Below, in pieces: positions 17,290 to 27,671 of a DNA stretch of 64,000 bases (the stretch's first letter is position 1; every line of letters begins with the position of its first letter). The DNA lies in the NCBI GenBank assembly GCA_902527265.1, contig CABZNY010000001.1, positions 26,964 through 90,963 on the forward strand, in the 5' to 3' direction. The notes beneath the pieces are model-generated. The model saw nothing but the letters and a program-made list of their open reading frames with translations. It did no database searches and was not told the origin of the DNA. The DNA comes from an uncultured Pelagibacteraceae bacterium (GTDB lineage Bacteria; Pseudomonadota; Alphaproteobacteria; Pelagibacterales; Pelagibacteraceae). The position numbers and the translations under genes are program-made.

Positions 17290-18054
17290 CTACGCTCTTC
17301 TTGTAGAGTTAGATACTGCACAAGACCAGATAATTAAACCAAATGCGATTTTATTAACAAAGTCTGCTAAGTTATAGATAACGTTTAACGCGTTACCATC
17401 TATTCCACCTGTTAGGTAACCAAAAATGTAACCTAATGGGTAAATAGCCCAACCTACAGTAACAATCATTCTTAAAGCTCCAAATGCAGTTACTAAAGAT
17501 TTATTTCCAGATTTAGCAGCAACTTTTCCTGCTTCTCCTGAAAAGATTTCATAAAGAATGTAAATCCATCCAGCCATACCGATTATGAAACCTAGTGTAG
17601 CGTTAATGAATCCAGCTTCTCCAAGATATCCACCTATTAACATAACTAGCGAACCAATTAAGATTCTCCAGAATATGTTTGTGTCAACTTTTCGTACTGC
17701 TGAAAGAATTAAGTAAAATTCTACTAGCTGTAGTGGTACAGTTATTAACCAGTCAATGTATCTGTAAACAGTTGGAGTATCACCTGTTTCGATCCAAACT
17801 GCTCTCATGTACATATAGTGAATAAACGCTATACCTGTTACTAATCCAGCTACGTTTACTGATTTTCTCCATTGTGAACTGACGTTAGCCTGTTCCATAA
17901 AGAAAAACGCTGTAGCTGCTAACATACCCATTGATATTAACCAAAACGAAATACCTACGAAATCGTCTGTAGCTAAAAAGGCTGTTGCTGCGTTAGCTGC
18001 TGTAGTTGCTCCGAAAAGCACTGCCGCTAATGCTAACATTTTCATTGTCTTCAT
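17290..18054 (-). CDS. Proteorhodopsin, blue-light type (Gln at spectral position)
   Basis: A 254-residue light-driven proton pump with a cleavable signal (MKTMKMLALAAVLFGATTAANA) and seven membrane helices. Visible key residues are H79, the Schiff-base counterion D101 in YRYIDWLI, the proton donor E112 in LVEFYLIL and the retinal lysine K235 in LADFVNKIAFG (H75, D97, E108 and K231 of the reference protein). The spectral-tuning site (reference 105, here 109) is Gln, as in blue-absorbing oceanic variants. The start is ATG 18054, behind a strong AGGGAG ribosome site (18059-18064), one of the few clear ones in this window. Ends in an intrinsic terminator, so it is transcribed alone at high level. 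Confidence 0.97.
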   Translation of the reverse strand: MKTMKMLALAAVLFGATTAANAATAFLATDDFVGISFWLISMGMLAATAFFFMEQANVSSQWRKSVNVAGLVTGIAFIHYMYMRAVWIETGDTPTVYRYIDWLITVPLQLVEFYLILSAVRKVDTNIFWRILIGSLVMLIGGYLGEAGFINATLGFIIGMAGWIYILYEIFSGEAGKVAAKSGNKSLVTAFGALRMIVTVGWAIYPLGYIFGYLTGGIDGNALNVIYNLADFVNKIAFGLIIWSCAVSNSTRRA

Positions 18055-18268
18055 AAAAAACTCCCTCATAGTTAGTTTTTTTATTAGTTTAAATTTAAAC
18101 TACAGACTAATCTAATGATTAGCCTAAAGTTAGGGTTAGATAGCAAAAAAATTTACTTTATTGAAGAGTTTTTGACCTCTAAAAAGTATTGATTTTACTT
18201 ACTTTGTAAAATTAAATACAACCTGTTACATAAAATCTTTAAAAAAGTGAGTCAAAAAACAAATCACT
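18055..18268. promoter_or_regulatory. Divergent proteorhodopsin/prpE control region
   Basis: One of the longer gene-free stretches. It contains a perfect palindrome GTTTAAATTTAAAC (18087-18100) and an inverted repeat CTAATC-TAAT-GATTAG (18107-18122), both within 70 bases of the proteorhodopsin start and so in its leader or promoter. AT-rich hexamers allow several promoter readings for both genes and I could not choose one. Confidence 0.45.
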
Positions 18269-20167
18269 ATGAAAAATAGTTTTAACAAAATTTATGAAGA
18301 ATCTATTCAAAATCCTGAGGAATTTTGGAAAAATGTATCTGATGATGTCTTCTGGTTTAAAAAACCTACTAAGATTTTAAACAAATCTAATCCTCCATTT
18401 TATAAATGGTTTGAAGATGGCGTTACAAACACCTGTTACAACGCTATTGATGTTCATATTGATAAAGGTAACGGTGAGAAGACTGCTTTAATTTATGATA
18501 GCCCTATAACTAATAGTAAAGCGAAGTATACCTACAATGAATTAAGAGAAAAAATATCAAAATTCGCTGGAGCACTTGATAACCAAGGAATTAAAAAAGG
18601 TGACAGAGTAATTATCTATATGCCGATGATACCTGAGGCGGTAATAGCGATGCTTGCTTGTGGGAGAATTGGTGCAATACACTCGGTAGTTTTTGGTGGA
18701 TTTGCTTCAAATGAATTGGCAAGCAGGATTGATGATAGTAAAGCAAAAATTTTAATCACTGCTTCTTGTGGGTTTGAGCCAGGAAGAACCGTTGAATACA
18801 GACCATTAGTAGATGGAGCATTGAAACTTGCAAAACATAAAGTTGAGAGAGTGATTTTCTTTCAAAGGAAAGCTCACGAAGTAAAACTCAACTCTCCACT
18901 TGAAATCAGCTGGGATGAGGTACTTGTTAATGCCAAAAATAAAGATTGTGTTGAGATTGGAGCAAATGAGTTTGCTTACATTTTATATACATCTGGAACT
19001 ACAGGAATACCAAAGGGCATAGTAAGAGATATTGGAGGTCATATAGTTGCTCTTAAATGGACAATGAAAAATATTTACAACGTAGATGAAAATGATGTGT
19101 GGTGGTCAGCTAGTGATATTGGTTGGATAGTAGGACATTCATATATTGTTTATGCTCCATTGTTTAAAGGATGTACAACAGTTTTATTTGAAGGGAAACC
19201 AGTTGGAACTCCTGATGCAGGAGTATTTTGGAGAATAATTTCAGAGTATAAAATTAAATCTTTATTTACAGCTCCAACAGCGTTTAGAGCTATTAAAAAA
19301 GAAGACCCAGATGGAAAGTTTTTCTCAAAATATGATTTAAGTTCTTTTGAATCTTTATTTCTAGCTGGAGAAAGAGCTGATCCTGATACAATAAAATGGG
19401 CTGAAAATCTTTTAAATGTTCCCGTTATAGATCATTGGTGGCAAACTGAAACTAGTTGGGCAATAAGTTCAAATTGTACTGGAATAGAAATGCAAAAAAC
19501 AAAGTATGGTTCTGCATGTAAAGCCGTTCCAGGTTACGATGTAAAAATAATTAAACCTGATCATTCAATAGCAAAACCTAATGAGATGGGTGATATAGTT
19601 GTTAAATTACCATTGCCTCCAGGTACTTTTCCAACACTTTGGAATGCTGATAAGAGATATGAAGAAAATTATATGACTAATTATAAAGGCTACTATCAAA
19701 CTTATGATGCAGGTCACATTGATGAAGACGGATATATTTGGATTATGTCACGAACAGATGATATAATTAATGTTGCTGGTCATAGATTATCGACAGGTGC
19801 GATTGAAGAGGTATTATCTGAACATCAATCAGTTGCTGAGTGTGCTGTTCTTGGAATTGCAGATAAATTGAAAGGACAATTGCCTATTGGTTTAGTTGTT
19901 TTAAAATCTGGTGTTGAAAAAGACAATGAAACTATCTCGAAGGAATGTATTAAAATGGTAAGAGATAAAATTGGACCTGTTGCTGCGTTCAAAGTTGTTA
20001 TTGTTATTAAAAGATTACCTAAAACAAGATCAGGAAAAATATTGAGAGGAACTATTCGTAAAATTGCCGACAAGGAAGATTATAAAATGCCAGCAACAAT
20101 CGATGATCCAGCAATTTTAGAGGAGATTACTCAAAGTTTAATAGAAAATAAAATTCTGACTAAATAA
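18269..20167 (+). CDS. prpE: Propionate/acetate-CoA ligase (PrpE-like)
   Basis: A 632-residue AMP-forming acyl-CoA synthetase. Adenylation motifs: YTSGTTGIPKGIVRD (P-loop), DHWWQTETSW, and SRTDDIINVAGHRLS; the acetylation-regulated lysine is in PKTRSGKILRGTIR. The segments SCGFEPGRTVEYRPL and PKGIVRD favour the PrpE/ACSS3 group over classical Acs, so propionate is the likelier substrate, although these enzymes also use acetate. It produces acyl-CoA for the methylcitrate or TCA route. Transcribed alone, divergent from proteorhodopsin. Confidence 0.85.
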   Translation: MKNSFNKIYEESIQNPEEFWKNVSDDVFWFKKPTKILNKSNPPFYKWFEDGVTNTCYNAIDVHIDKGNGEKTALIYDSPITNSKAKYTYNELREKISKFAGALDNQGIKKGDRVIIYMPMIPEAVIAMLACGRIGAIHSVVFGGFASNELASRIDDSKAKILITASCGFEPGRTVEYRPLVDGALKLAKHKVERVIFFQRKAHEVKLNSPLEISWDEVLVNAKNKDCVEIGANEFAYILYTSGTTGIPKGIVRDIGGHIVALKWTMKNIYNVDENDVWWSASDIGWIVGHSYIVYAPLFKGCTTVLFEGKPVGTPDAGVFWRIISEYKIKSLFTAPTAFRAIKKEDPDGKFFSKYDLSSFESLFLAGERADPDTIKWAENLLNVPVIDHWWQTETSWAISSNCTGIEMQKTKYGSACKAVPGYDVKIIKPDHSIAKPNEMGDIVVKLPLPPGTFPTLWNADKRYEENYMTNYKGYYQTYDAGHIDEDGYIWIMSRTDDIINVAGHRLSTGAIEEVLSEHQSVAECAVLGIADKLKGQLPIGLVVLKSGVEKDNETISKECIKMVRDKIGPVAAFKVVIVIKRLPKTRSGKILRGTIRKIADKEDYKMPATIDDPAILEEITQSLIENKILTK

Positions 20168-20173
20168 ATTAGA

Positions 20174-21484
20174 TTAATTATCAAACTTGATGGGCTTACC
20201 TGTTGCTTCTCCGAGGATATTTCCATCTTTCATTTTAATCTCTCCGTGTATGATTGTATAAACTGGAGTTCCCTTAAACTTATGTCCATTAAAAGGTGAC
20301 CATCCGCACTTACTCTCTATTTTTTCATTTTTGATTTCGATAATTTTGTTCATATCCACAATTGTAAAGTCTGCATCATAGTTTTCCTTTATATATCCCT
20401 TATCTATAATACCAAAAATTTTCGCTGGATTTTCACAGACAAGACTCATAAGCTGAATTAAAGTTAGTTTTCCATCATTTACATGATTAAGCATCACAGG
20501 TAATAAGGTCTGAACCCCGGGCATTCCTGAAGGGGTATTTGGATATTCTTTGTCTTTATTTACCTTAAGATGAGGAGCATGATCCGAACCGATAGTATCA
20601 TTATAATTATTTCTTACTGCATACCACAGTCTATCGTAATGACTTTTTTCTCTAATAGGTGGATTCATTTGAGCATAGGTACCTAGTTTATCGTAACAGT
20701 CTGGTGCAAACATTGTTAAATGTTGAGGGGTTATTTCAAATGTTATGTCTCCCTTATTCTGAGATAGAAAATCAACCTCCTGTTTTGTCGTAATATGAAG
20801 AATGTGAGCTTTTTTACCTAATCTTTTTGCAATTTTAACAATCTTTCTAGTAGAAGAAATTGCGCATTCTTCATCTCTCCATATTGGATGGGAATGAACA
20901 TTGCCTTTCTCTCTTAATTTCTTTCTTAAATTTAAAATATCCTCATCTTCTGAGTGAACTGCAACAATTTTAGAAGTACTTTCAAATACTTTTTCAATGT
21001 CTTCTTCTTTATGAACCAATAAAGTCCCTGTTGATGAACCTGCAAATAATTTAACTCCACAACATCCTTCTAGACCTTTAAGATCAGCTAATTCGCTTTG
21101 GTTTGTGGGAGTTGCTCCAAAATAAAATGCATGATTACAATACATTCTATTTTTTGCTAAATCTATTTTTCTTTGAAATTCCTCTTTATTTGTAGTTGCT
21201 GGATTAGTATTTGGCATTTCAAATACTGAAGTTATGCCTCCGACAATTGCGGCTCTACTTCCTGAAGCTAAATCCTCAGTGTCTGTTGAACCTGGTTCCC
21301 TAAAATGTGTCTGAGTATCAATACAACCAGGAAGAACGCTAAGTCCAGTTGCATCAATTGATTGACTTGAGTCTTCATCTAACTTGCCAATTTTTACAAT
21401 TTTGCCATTTTGAATGCCTATATCAACATCTTTGAGATCTTTATCAATATAACACTTTCCATTTTTAATTATTAGGTCTAACAT
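20174..21484 (-). CDS. pyrC: Dihydroorotase, class I-like, with Gln in the first metal site
   Basis: A 436-residue amidohydrolase that would form dihydroorotate from carbamoyl aspartate (pyrimidine synthesis). The metal-site HxH motif reads Q58-T-H60 in CIDTQTHFREPGS. Other landmarks are normal: FEMPNTNPATT, GVKLFAGSSTG (normally bearing the bridging Lys), AVHSEDED, HILHITT, and the catalytic DHAPH. A QxH form (DTQVHFREPG) is, to my memory, common in alphaproteobacterial dihydroorotases, so activity is probably kept with altered metal binding. It could also be a noncatalytic homologue or hydantoinase relative. Convergent with prpE, 6 bases apart. Confidence 0.78.
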   Translation of the reverse strand: MLDLIIKNGKCYIDKDLKDVDIGIQNGKIVKIGKLDEDSSQSIDATGLSVLPGCIDTQTHFREPGSTDTEDLASGSRAAIVGGITSVFEMPNTNPATTNKEEFQRKIDLAKNRMYCNHAFYFGATPTNQSELADLKGLEGCCGVKLFAGSSTGTLLVHKEEDIEKVFESTSKIVAVHSEDEDILNLRKKLREKGNVHSHPIWRDEECAISSTRKIVKIAKRLGKKAHILHITTKQEVDFLSQNKGDITFEITPQHLTMFAPDCYDKLGTYAQMNPPIREKSHYDRLWYAVRNNYNDTIGSDHAPHLKVNKDKEYPNTPSGMPGVQTLLPVMLNHVNDGKLTLIQLMSLVCENPAKIFGIIDKGYIKENYDADFTIVDMNKIIEIKNEKIESKCGWSPFNGHKFKGTPVYTIIHGEIKMKDGNILGEATGKPIKFDN

Positions 21485-21526
21485 TTATAAAAAAACTACT
21501 TATATCATCCGTTATAATATTACAAT

Positions 21527-22408
21527 ATGAATAGAAATAATATTTACATCCTAGAGGATAGAGGTCTTCTTTACATTAACGGAGATGATGCTAAAGAATT
21601 TTTACAAAATATAATTACAAACAATATTGAAAATGTATCAGATAATAGAAGTTGTTTCTCAGCTCTCTTAACCCCACAAGGTAAATATCTTTATGATTTT
21701 ATAATTATTAAACATAAATCAGGCTATTTTTTAGATTGTGAAAAGAAAATTATTGAAAATTTATATAAACAGTTAAATTTATACAAGCTTAGATCTAAAG
21801 TAGAAATTTTAAATCTAAGTAATGAGTTTGTTGTTGCAAATTTAACAAAGGAAAAATTTCTAGAATTGGAAAATTCTAAAGATGAGATGGGTTTTACTAT
21901 AAAATTTAGAGAAGATCCTATTCTTTTAGATCCAAGGTCTGATAAATTAGGAGCTAGATTAGTGATTAATTTAGAAAAATTGTATCTTTCTATAAAAAAA
22001 TTGGGATTAAAAGTTTCTGATGTAAATGAATATTATAATTACAGTCATGAATTAGGAATTGCTCAAATTGATACAAATAATCTGCAAGATAAAATATTTG
22101 GAATTGAATGTAATTTTGAAGAACTAAATGGAATTGACTTTAGAAAAGGATGTTATGTAGGGCAAGAAAATACAGCTAGAATAAAACTTAAAGATAAACT
22201 TAACAAAAGACTATTTGCAATTAAAGTTTTAGATGGAGAGATCAATAGTGACCAAATTACTTCTGAAAATAAAAACTTAGGAAAGTTATTAATCAATAAT
22301 AAAAATCCATTTGCTTTACTAAAACTAGAAGATAAAAGCTTTAATTTTGATAAAGATCTAAAGTGTGGTGATGCAAAAATAAAAGTCTTAAGACCTAATT
22401 GGATATAA
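21527..22408 (+). CDS. ygfZ: YgfZ/GcvT-like folate-binding protein for Fe-S cluster work
   Basis: A 293-residue tetrahydrofolate-binding protein related to GcvT. The diagnostic motif K-G-C-Y-x-G-Q-E appears as GIDFRKGCYVGQE near residue 205, and the N-terminal DRGLLYINGDDAKEFLQNIITNNI is typical. In E. coli YgfZ helps assemble or repair Fe-S clusters in specific enzymes such as MiaB. Monocistronic on the plus strand, convergent with the MazG-like gene one base away. Confidence 0.9.
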   Translation: MNRNNIYILEDRGLLYINGDDAKEFLQNIITNNIENVSDNRSCFSALLTPQGKYLYDFIIIKHKSGYFLDCEKKIIENLYKQLNLYKLRSKVEILNLSNEFVVANLTKEKFLELENSKDEMGFTIKFREDPILLDPRSDKLGARLVINLEKLYLSIKKLGLKVSDVNEYYNYSHELGIAQIDTNNLQDKIFGIECNFEELNGIDFRKGCYVGQENTARIKLKDKLNKRLFAIKVLDGEINSDQITSENKNLGKLLINNKNPFALLKLEDKSFNFDKDLKCGDAKIKVLRPNWI

Positions 22409-22409
22409 A

Positions 22410-22781
22410 TTATTTAATAAATTTTGATAAATCTGGTTTGAAATAGTCTGGTCCTTTCATAACTTTTCCAAATTCATTATATATTGGTTTTCCATCTTTT
22501 CCCAATTTACTCATATTAGATTTTTGAACTTCTTCAAAACATTTATCTAAATTAATACCAAAAGCATGACCTGCGCCATAAGTAACATACAAAATATCTG
22601 TTAATGCATCTGCAACTTCAGTCAAATTTTTTTCTGATATTGCCTGTTTAAGTTCCTCTAACTCTTCATTAATCAATGAAATTCTTAACGAATTAATTTT
22701 ATCTGTGCTTAAACTTGATGAATCTTTTACATCTTGATTAAAAGTTTTCATAAACACGCCAACTTTTTCAAAATTTGTCAT
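22410..22781 (-). CDS. MazG-like nucleotide pyrophosphohydrolase
   Basis: A 123-residue all-alpha NTP pyrophosphatase. The metal-binding EExxE...DxxxD pattern is visible as NEELEELKQA and EVADALTDILYVTYGAGHAFGI, followed by CFEEVQKSNMSKLGKDGKP, typical of this short single-domain subgroup. Members hydrolyse (d)NTPs to monophosphates, a house-cleaning role. Substrate not predictable. Confidence 0.85.
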   Translation of the reverse strand: MTNFEKVGVFMKTFNQDVKDSSSLSTDKINSLRISLINEELEELKQAISEKNLTEVADALTDILYVTYGAGHAFGINLDKCFEEVQKSNMSKLGKDGKPIYNEFGKVMKGPDYFKPDLSKFIK

Positions 22782-22848
22782 TTTACTCCTATATGATTTT
22801 ATTATTATTTAATGTATAAATGTATAAATATACTCTCTAAACTAAAAT

Positions 22849-24237
22849 ATGAAATTCAGAAAAGAATACGATAGCATTGGTTCTATAAATGTACCTGTGG
22901 ATAAGTATTGGGGCGCATCCACACAAAGATCAAAAAAATACTTTGATATTGGAGATGTATTAGTCAGACCAAAGTTAATAAAATCCATAGCTATTATAAA
23001 AAAAGCAGCTGCTATTACTAATTATAAAAGCAAAGATATTAATTCAAAAATTTATAAATCAATTGTACGGGCTTCTAATGAAGTTATTGCGGGAAAATTA
23101 GATAATCATTTCCCTCTTAAAGTTTGGCAAACTGGTTCTGGCACACAAACAAATATGAATGTGAATGAAGTTATCTCAAATAGAGCAATTGAAATACTTA
23201 AAGGAAAAAAGGGTACAAAAAAACCCGTTCATCCAAATGATCACGTTAATAAATCACAGTCAACGAATGATGTATTTCCCACTGCAATGCATATTGCAAT
23301 AGCAATTGAAACTAGAGAAAAACTATTACCAAGCTTAATATTATTAAATAAAGAATTAAAAAAAAAGGTAAGTGAATTTAATAAAATAGTCAAAATAGGT
23401 AGAACACACCTTCAGGATGCTACCCCTTTATCATTGGGTCAAGAATTTTCTGGTTACCAATCTCAACTAGAAGAATGCATTAAAAGAATAAAAGTTTCAC
23501 TGAATGAAATTTATTATTTAGCACAAGGTGGGACCGCAGTTGGAACTGGTATAAATACCAAAAAAAATTTTGATAAGAAAATAGTAAATGAAATAAAAAA
23601 AATCACCAAGTTACCTTTTAAGCCAGCTAAAAATAAGTTTGCTGCACTTGCTGCTCATGATGCAATAGTAAATTATTCAGGTACATTAAATACAACTGCA
23701 GTATGTTTGATGAAAATAGCAAATGATATTAGGTTTTTAGGTTCAGGACCTAGAGCTGGATATGGAGAGTTGATATTGCCAGAGAATGAGCCTGGATCAT
23801 CAATTATGCCTGGTAAAGTAAATCCAACTCAATGTGAGGCTGTAACAATGGTATGTGTGAAAGTAATTGGTAACCACAACGGAATTACAATGGCTGGTTC
23901 ACATGGTCATTTTGAGCTTAATGTGTTCAAGCCTTTAATAATTCATAATGTACTTCAATCAATTCAAATTCTCTCAGATAGTACAAAAAGTTTTGCAAAA
24001 TATTGTATCTCTGGACTAAAAGCTGACAAAAATAGAATAAAATATTTAGTAGATAACTCTTTAATGTTGGTGACTGCCTTATCTCCAAAGATTGGTTATG
24101 ATAATGCTGCCAAAATTGCAAAGAATGCATTGAAAAATAAAACTACTCTTAAAATTGAAGCAATGAGATCAGGTCTTATTAATGAGAGGGAATATAATAA
24201 AATTGTTGATCCCAATAAAATGATTAAACCAGACTAA
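22849..24237 (+). CDS. fumC: Fumarate hydratase, class II
   Basis: Fumarase C of 462 residues, TCA cycle, converting fumarate and malate without an Fe-S cluster. The superfamily signature [15 protein letters not shown] (catalytic Ser loop) is complete, with [14 protein letters not shown] and [21 protein letters not shown], which separate fumarase from aspartase and argininosuccinate lyase. The length is normal. Its stop codon shares CTAA with the convergent AsmA-like gene. Confidence 0.95.
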   Translation: MKFRKEYDSIGSINVPVDKYWGASTQRSKKYFDIGDVLVRPKLIKSIAIIKKAAAITNYKSKDINSKIYKSIVRASNEVIAGKLDNHFPLKVWQTGSGTQTNMNVNEVISNRAIEILKGKKGTKKPVHPNDHVNKSQSTNDVFPTAMHIAIAIETREKLLPSLILLNKELKKKVSEFNKIVKIGRTHLQDATPLSLGQEFSGYQSQLEECIKRIKVSLNEIYYLAQGGTAVGTGINTKKNFDKKIVNEIKKITKLPFKPAKNKFAALAAHDAIVNYSGTLNTTAVCLMKIANDIRFLGSGPRAGYGELILPENEPGSSIMPGKVNPTQCEAVTMVCVKVIGNHNGITMAGSHGHFELNVFKPLIIHNVLQSIQILSDSTKSFAKYCISGLKADKNRIKYLVDNSLMLVTALSPKIGYDNAAKIAKNALKNKTTLKIEAMRSGLINEREYNKIVDPNKMIKPD

Positions 24238-25607
24238 CTATTAATAATTTTTTTAACTAGTGATTTAAGCTCTTGGGAATTTCTAATATTATATCTAGAG
24301 TCACCATTGATTTTGCCCTTATACATTGATTGATTAATTTTTATATCGAATATTGATATTAATCCGGTAGTTATATTTTTCTCAACTTTAAAATGGATCA
24401 CATTTATATCTTTAACTTTGTCTGATTTTACTTGAAATTTTTTAGCAAACTTTTTTTTATTATTTATTATTAAAGAATTTGTCGAGTGAAATATTATATC
24501 ACCGCTTTCTTCTTTATATTTTATTTCACTTTCAATTTGGCCAATTTCATCGATATTGAATAAAACTTCACTTAAATTAATAGTTTTTTGGCTTATATTT
24601 AAACTTATATTACCATTTCTTATCAGTTCGTGCTCTACATCATTTAAAAGGAATTTGATTTCTCCATTTACATTGCCTAATAAATCAGGTCGCAAGTTTA
24701 ATATAGAAAACATTAATTCATCTACCAAAAAATTAATATTTTGCCTATTCAAAGTAACATTTGAATTAAGATAAAAAGGTGATAACTCAATTGTTGTATC
24801 AATTTTTATATCATTATTATTTGCTGGAGATTTTAAAGAAATGATATTATTTTTTAACTGGTATTCTATTTCAATATTCTGATTTAAAAAGATAAGTTCG
24901 GTTGTACCTTCAAAACTAGAATTATTCTCATAATTTAATTCATTTTTAATGGAAATATTCGGTTCTTTAAATTCTATTTCTATTTGTGAATTCATTTTAG
25001 AATTATATTTTTTTTTCCATAATGATTTAAAATTCAAATCAAACAAATTGCCTTTGATATTTAATTTTTTGAAATTGTCTTGTTGAGAGGTGGTAAAATT
25101 AATTTTTTCTATTGGGGATATAATTAAAGTATCATCATTATCATCTATTAAAAATACTTTACTTTTTTTAATATAAATTGGTTTACTTTCACTATTATGA
25201 AAATAATTCCTTAAAGTGCTATATTCTTTATTTTTTATAAAAAAATTTGTATTTTGTATTTCAAATTTTTCGAAATTAATTTTAGATTTTGGATATAAAT
25301 TATTTGTATTCATAAATACTTTTAGACTCTTAATATCAAATGAAATATTCTTATTATTGTTTTCACCCATAGATAATGATGAATCGCTAATTAATAAATG
25401 AGGCTTTGGGAGTAATTGATACTTTATGTCACCATTTATATTTAGCTTAATATCAAAATCAGAATAAAATTTACCTTCAATGATGTTTTCTATGCTTTTA
25501 TAATTAAATAAAACTGGTATTGATAAATAAATGCCAAATAAAAAACACAATGCAATTAATATAAAAATAAATTTAGAAAATATTGTTACTTTCAATTTTT
25601 TAATCAT
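24234..25607 (-). CDS. AsmA-like envelope protein
   Basis: A 457-residue protein with one N-terminal membrane anchor ([20 protein letters not shown]) and a periplasmic body rich in beta strands. The opening [21 protein letters not shown] matches the AsmA N-terminal motif (W/YxxxPxPxLxIxD). AsmA-like proteins are thought to move phospholipids between the two membranes. Short for the family and very Asn/Lys/Ile rich. Single gene between two plus-strand genes. Confidence 0.7.
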   Translation of the reverse strand: MIKKLKVTIFSKFIFILIALCFLFGIYLSIPVLFNYKSIENIIEGKFYSDFDIKLNINGDIKYQLLPKPHLLISDSSLSMGENNNKNISFDIKSLKVFMNTNNLYPKSKINFEKFEIQNTNFFIKNKEYSTLRNYFHNSESKPIYIKKSKVFLIDDNDDTLIISPIEKINFTTSQQDNFKKLNIKGNLFDLNFKSLWKKKYNSKMNSQIEIEFKEPNISIKNELNYENNSSFEGTTELIFLNQNIEIEYQLKNNIISLKSPANNNDIKIDTTIELSPFYLNSNVTLNRQNINFLVDELMFSILNLRPDLLGNVNGEIKFLLNDVEHELIRNGNISLNISQKTINLSEVLFNIDEIGQIESEIKYKEESGDIIFHSTNSLIINNKKKFAKKFQVKSDKVKDINVIHFKVEKNITTGLISIFDIKINQSMYKGKINGDSRYNIRNSQELKSLVKKIINS

Positions 25608-25643
25608 TAATCCAATATCGCTTAAATTAAGAAAAAATAAACG

Positions 25644-27671
25644 ATGAATTTAGATTATTTAACAAATCTTAATGAAAGTCAGGAAGAGGCAGTTCTACAT
25701 TTAGACGGACCCCTTTTGATTGTTGCAGGAGCTGGGTCTGGAAAAACAAGGGTTCTTACATCTAGAATTGCCCATATTGTTAAACAACATAAGGCATTTC
25801 CCAATCAAATCTTGGCAGTAACATTTACAAATAAAGCTGCAAAAGAAATGCAATTAAGGGTTTCTAAGTTCTTAAGAAAAGAAGCAACTGGGCTTCCTTG
25901 GTTAGGTACCTTTCACTCAATTAGTGCAAAAATATTGAGAAAACATGCAGAAGCAGCTGGATTAAAATCAAATTTTTCAATTATTGATCAAGATGACCAA
26001 GTAAGATTAATAAAAAATATCTGTAAATCTGAGAATATAGATACAAAAAAAATATCCCCAAGATATATTTTGGCAGTAATTGATAAATGGAAGAATAAAG
26101 GCTTTTATCCTAACGAAGTTGTACTCAAACGTAAAGACATATTAGAAAAAAGCTTTCTTGAGATATATAAAATATATCAACAAAAACTAATAGATTTAAA
26201 TGCTGCTGATTTCAGTGACCTAATACTTCACACTGTTAAAATTTTTGAAAGACATAAAGATATATCAAAAATGTATTCTAAAAAGTTTAAATATATTTTA
26301 GTCGATGAATACCAAGATACAAACTTTATTCAAAGTGAATGGTTAAAATATTTAGCAGAACATAATCAAAATATTTGCTGTGTGGGAGATGATGATCAAT
26401 CAATATATAGTTGGAGGGGAGCAGAAATTAAAAATTTTCTTCAATTTGAAAATGTTTATGAAAATACAAAAATAATAAGATTAGAAAAAAATTATAGATC
26501 GACTCAAAATATTTTAAATGTAGCATCAAATATTATTGAAAATAATCAAAATAGAGTTGGAAAAAAACTTTTTACAGATCAAGAAGATGGTGAACTTGTA
26601 ACTTTAAACTGTTTTAGAAATGTAAAAGACGAAGCAACTGAAATTGGTTCTAATATTGAAGATTTTAAAAATAAATTTTCATTAAATGAAGTTGCAATTC
26701 TAGTAAGAGCTATTTTTCAAACTAGAGAATTTGAAGAAAGGTTTTTAAAAATTGGAGTTCCATATAGAATTATTGGTGGTATTAAATTTTATGAAAGAGC
26801 TGAAGTAAAGGATTGTGTTGCGTACTTAAAAACAGTTTTTCAACCTCAGGATGACTTAGCGTTTGAGAGAATTTTAAATGTTCCAAAAAGATCTATTGGG
26901 GATACTACTGTAAAAGCTATTAATAATTTTGCGAAATCAAATAAATGCTCATTAGAAGTTGCCTCAAGACATTTAATTGAACAAAACAAAATTAAACCCA
27001 AAACAAAATTAGGTTTAAATTCCCTGCTAAATCTTTTAGCTAAATGGAGAAATGATTTAAGGAGTAAAATAAATCATAATAAGCTATTACAAATAATCCT
27101 AGATGAGTCTGGATATAGTGAAATGCTTAAAAATAAGAAAGATTTAGAAAATGAAAATAGATTAGAAAATATAAAAGAATTATTAAATGCAATGAAAGAA
27201 TTTGATAATTTAGAGAGTTTTTTAGAACATGTCGCTCTTGCAACCTCCCTAGACCAAGATTGGCAAAGTGAAAAAGTCAATTTGATGACAATACACGCAT
27301 CTAAGGGGTTAGAATTTGATGTCGTATTCTTACCTGGTTGGGAGGAGGGTTTATTTCCACATCAAAAAAGTATTGAGGAAAAAGGTGAAAGTGGTTTAGA
27401 GGAGGAAAGAAGATTGGCTTATGTTGCGATTACTAGGGCAAAAAAGCTTGCTAAAATATCATTTTCTATGAATAGATTTTATCAAGGAGACTGGATAGAC
27501 AGTATGGCGTCAAGGTTTGTAGATGAGCTACCAGATGAATATATTAAAAAAAATAATAATTTTGTAGATGAAAAAGAAGAAGATTTTGAATTTAATCAAG
27601 ATATAGATTTCCATAGTGAGAGTGAAATTAGGAGTCCTGGTTGGATACGATATCAAAAAAAATTAAAATGA
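25644..27671 (+). CDS. uvrD: UvrD/PcrA-type DNA helicase
   Basis: Superfamily 1A 3'-5' helicase of 675 residues for mismatch and nucleotide-excision repair. Motifs: Q-motif LNESQEEAV, Walker A VAGAGSGKT, Ia AVTFTNKAAKEM, II DEYQDTN, III GDDDQSIYSWRGA, IV LEKNYRST, V TIHASKGLEFDVVFL and VI EEERRLAYVAITRAKK. The tail is shorter than in E. coli UvrD. The stop overlaps the next start in ATGA. Confidence 0.95.
   Translation: MNLDYLTNLNESQEEAVLHLDGPLLIVAGAGSGKTRVLTSRIAHIVKQHKAFPNQILAVTFTNKAAKEMQLRVSKFLRKEATGLPWLGTFHSISAKILRKHAEAAGLKSNFSIIDQDDQVRLIKNICKSENIDTKKISPRYILAVIDKWKNKGFYPNEVVLKRKDILEKSFLEIYKIYQQKLIDLNAADFSDLILHTVKIFERHKDISKMYSKKFKYILVDEYQDTNFIQSEWLKYLAEHNQNICCVGDDDQSIYSWRGAEIKNFLQFENVYENTKIIRLEKNYRSTQNILNVASNIIENNQNRVGKKLFTDQEDGELVTLNCFRNVKDEATEIGSNIEDFKNKFSLNEVAILVRAIFQTREFEERFLKIGVPYRIIGGIKFYERAEVKDCVAYLKTVFQPQDDLAFERILNVPKRSIGDTTVKAINNFAKSNKCSLEVASRHLIEQNKIKPKTKLGLNSLLNLLAKWRNDLRSKINHNKLLQIILDESGYSEMLKNKKDLENENRLENIKELLNAMKEFDNLESFLEHVALATSLDQDWQSEKVNLMTIHASKGLEFDVVFLPGWEEGLFPHQKSIEEKGESGLEEERRLAYVAITRAKKLAKISFSMNRFYQGDWIDSMASRFVDELPDEYIKKNNNFVDEKEEDFEFNQDIDFHSESEIRSPGWIRYQKKLK

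Noticed and set aside
22897..22905. Perfect DnaA box TGTGGATAA
   Set aside because: Inside fumC coding for the conserved VDKY; probably chance, and it warns against over-reading the box near umuD.
24234..25607. Possible novel secreted adhesin
   Set aside because: The Asn/Lys/Ile-rich beta-strand protein has the AsmA N-terminal anchor and PKPHLLISD motif, so AsmA-like is the simpler explanation.
27641..27667. N-terminal extension of the aminopeptidase P gene
   Set aside because: Needs a TTG start inside uvrD; the ATG at 27668 overlapping the uvrD stop is the better start.
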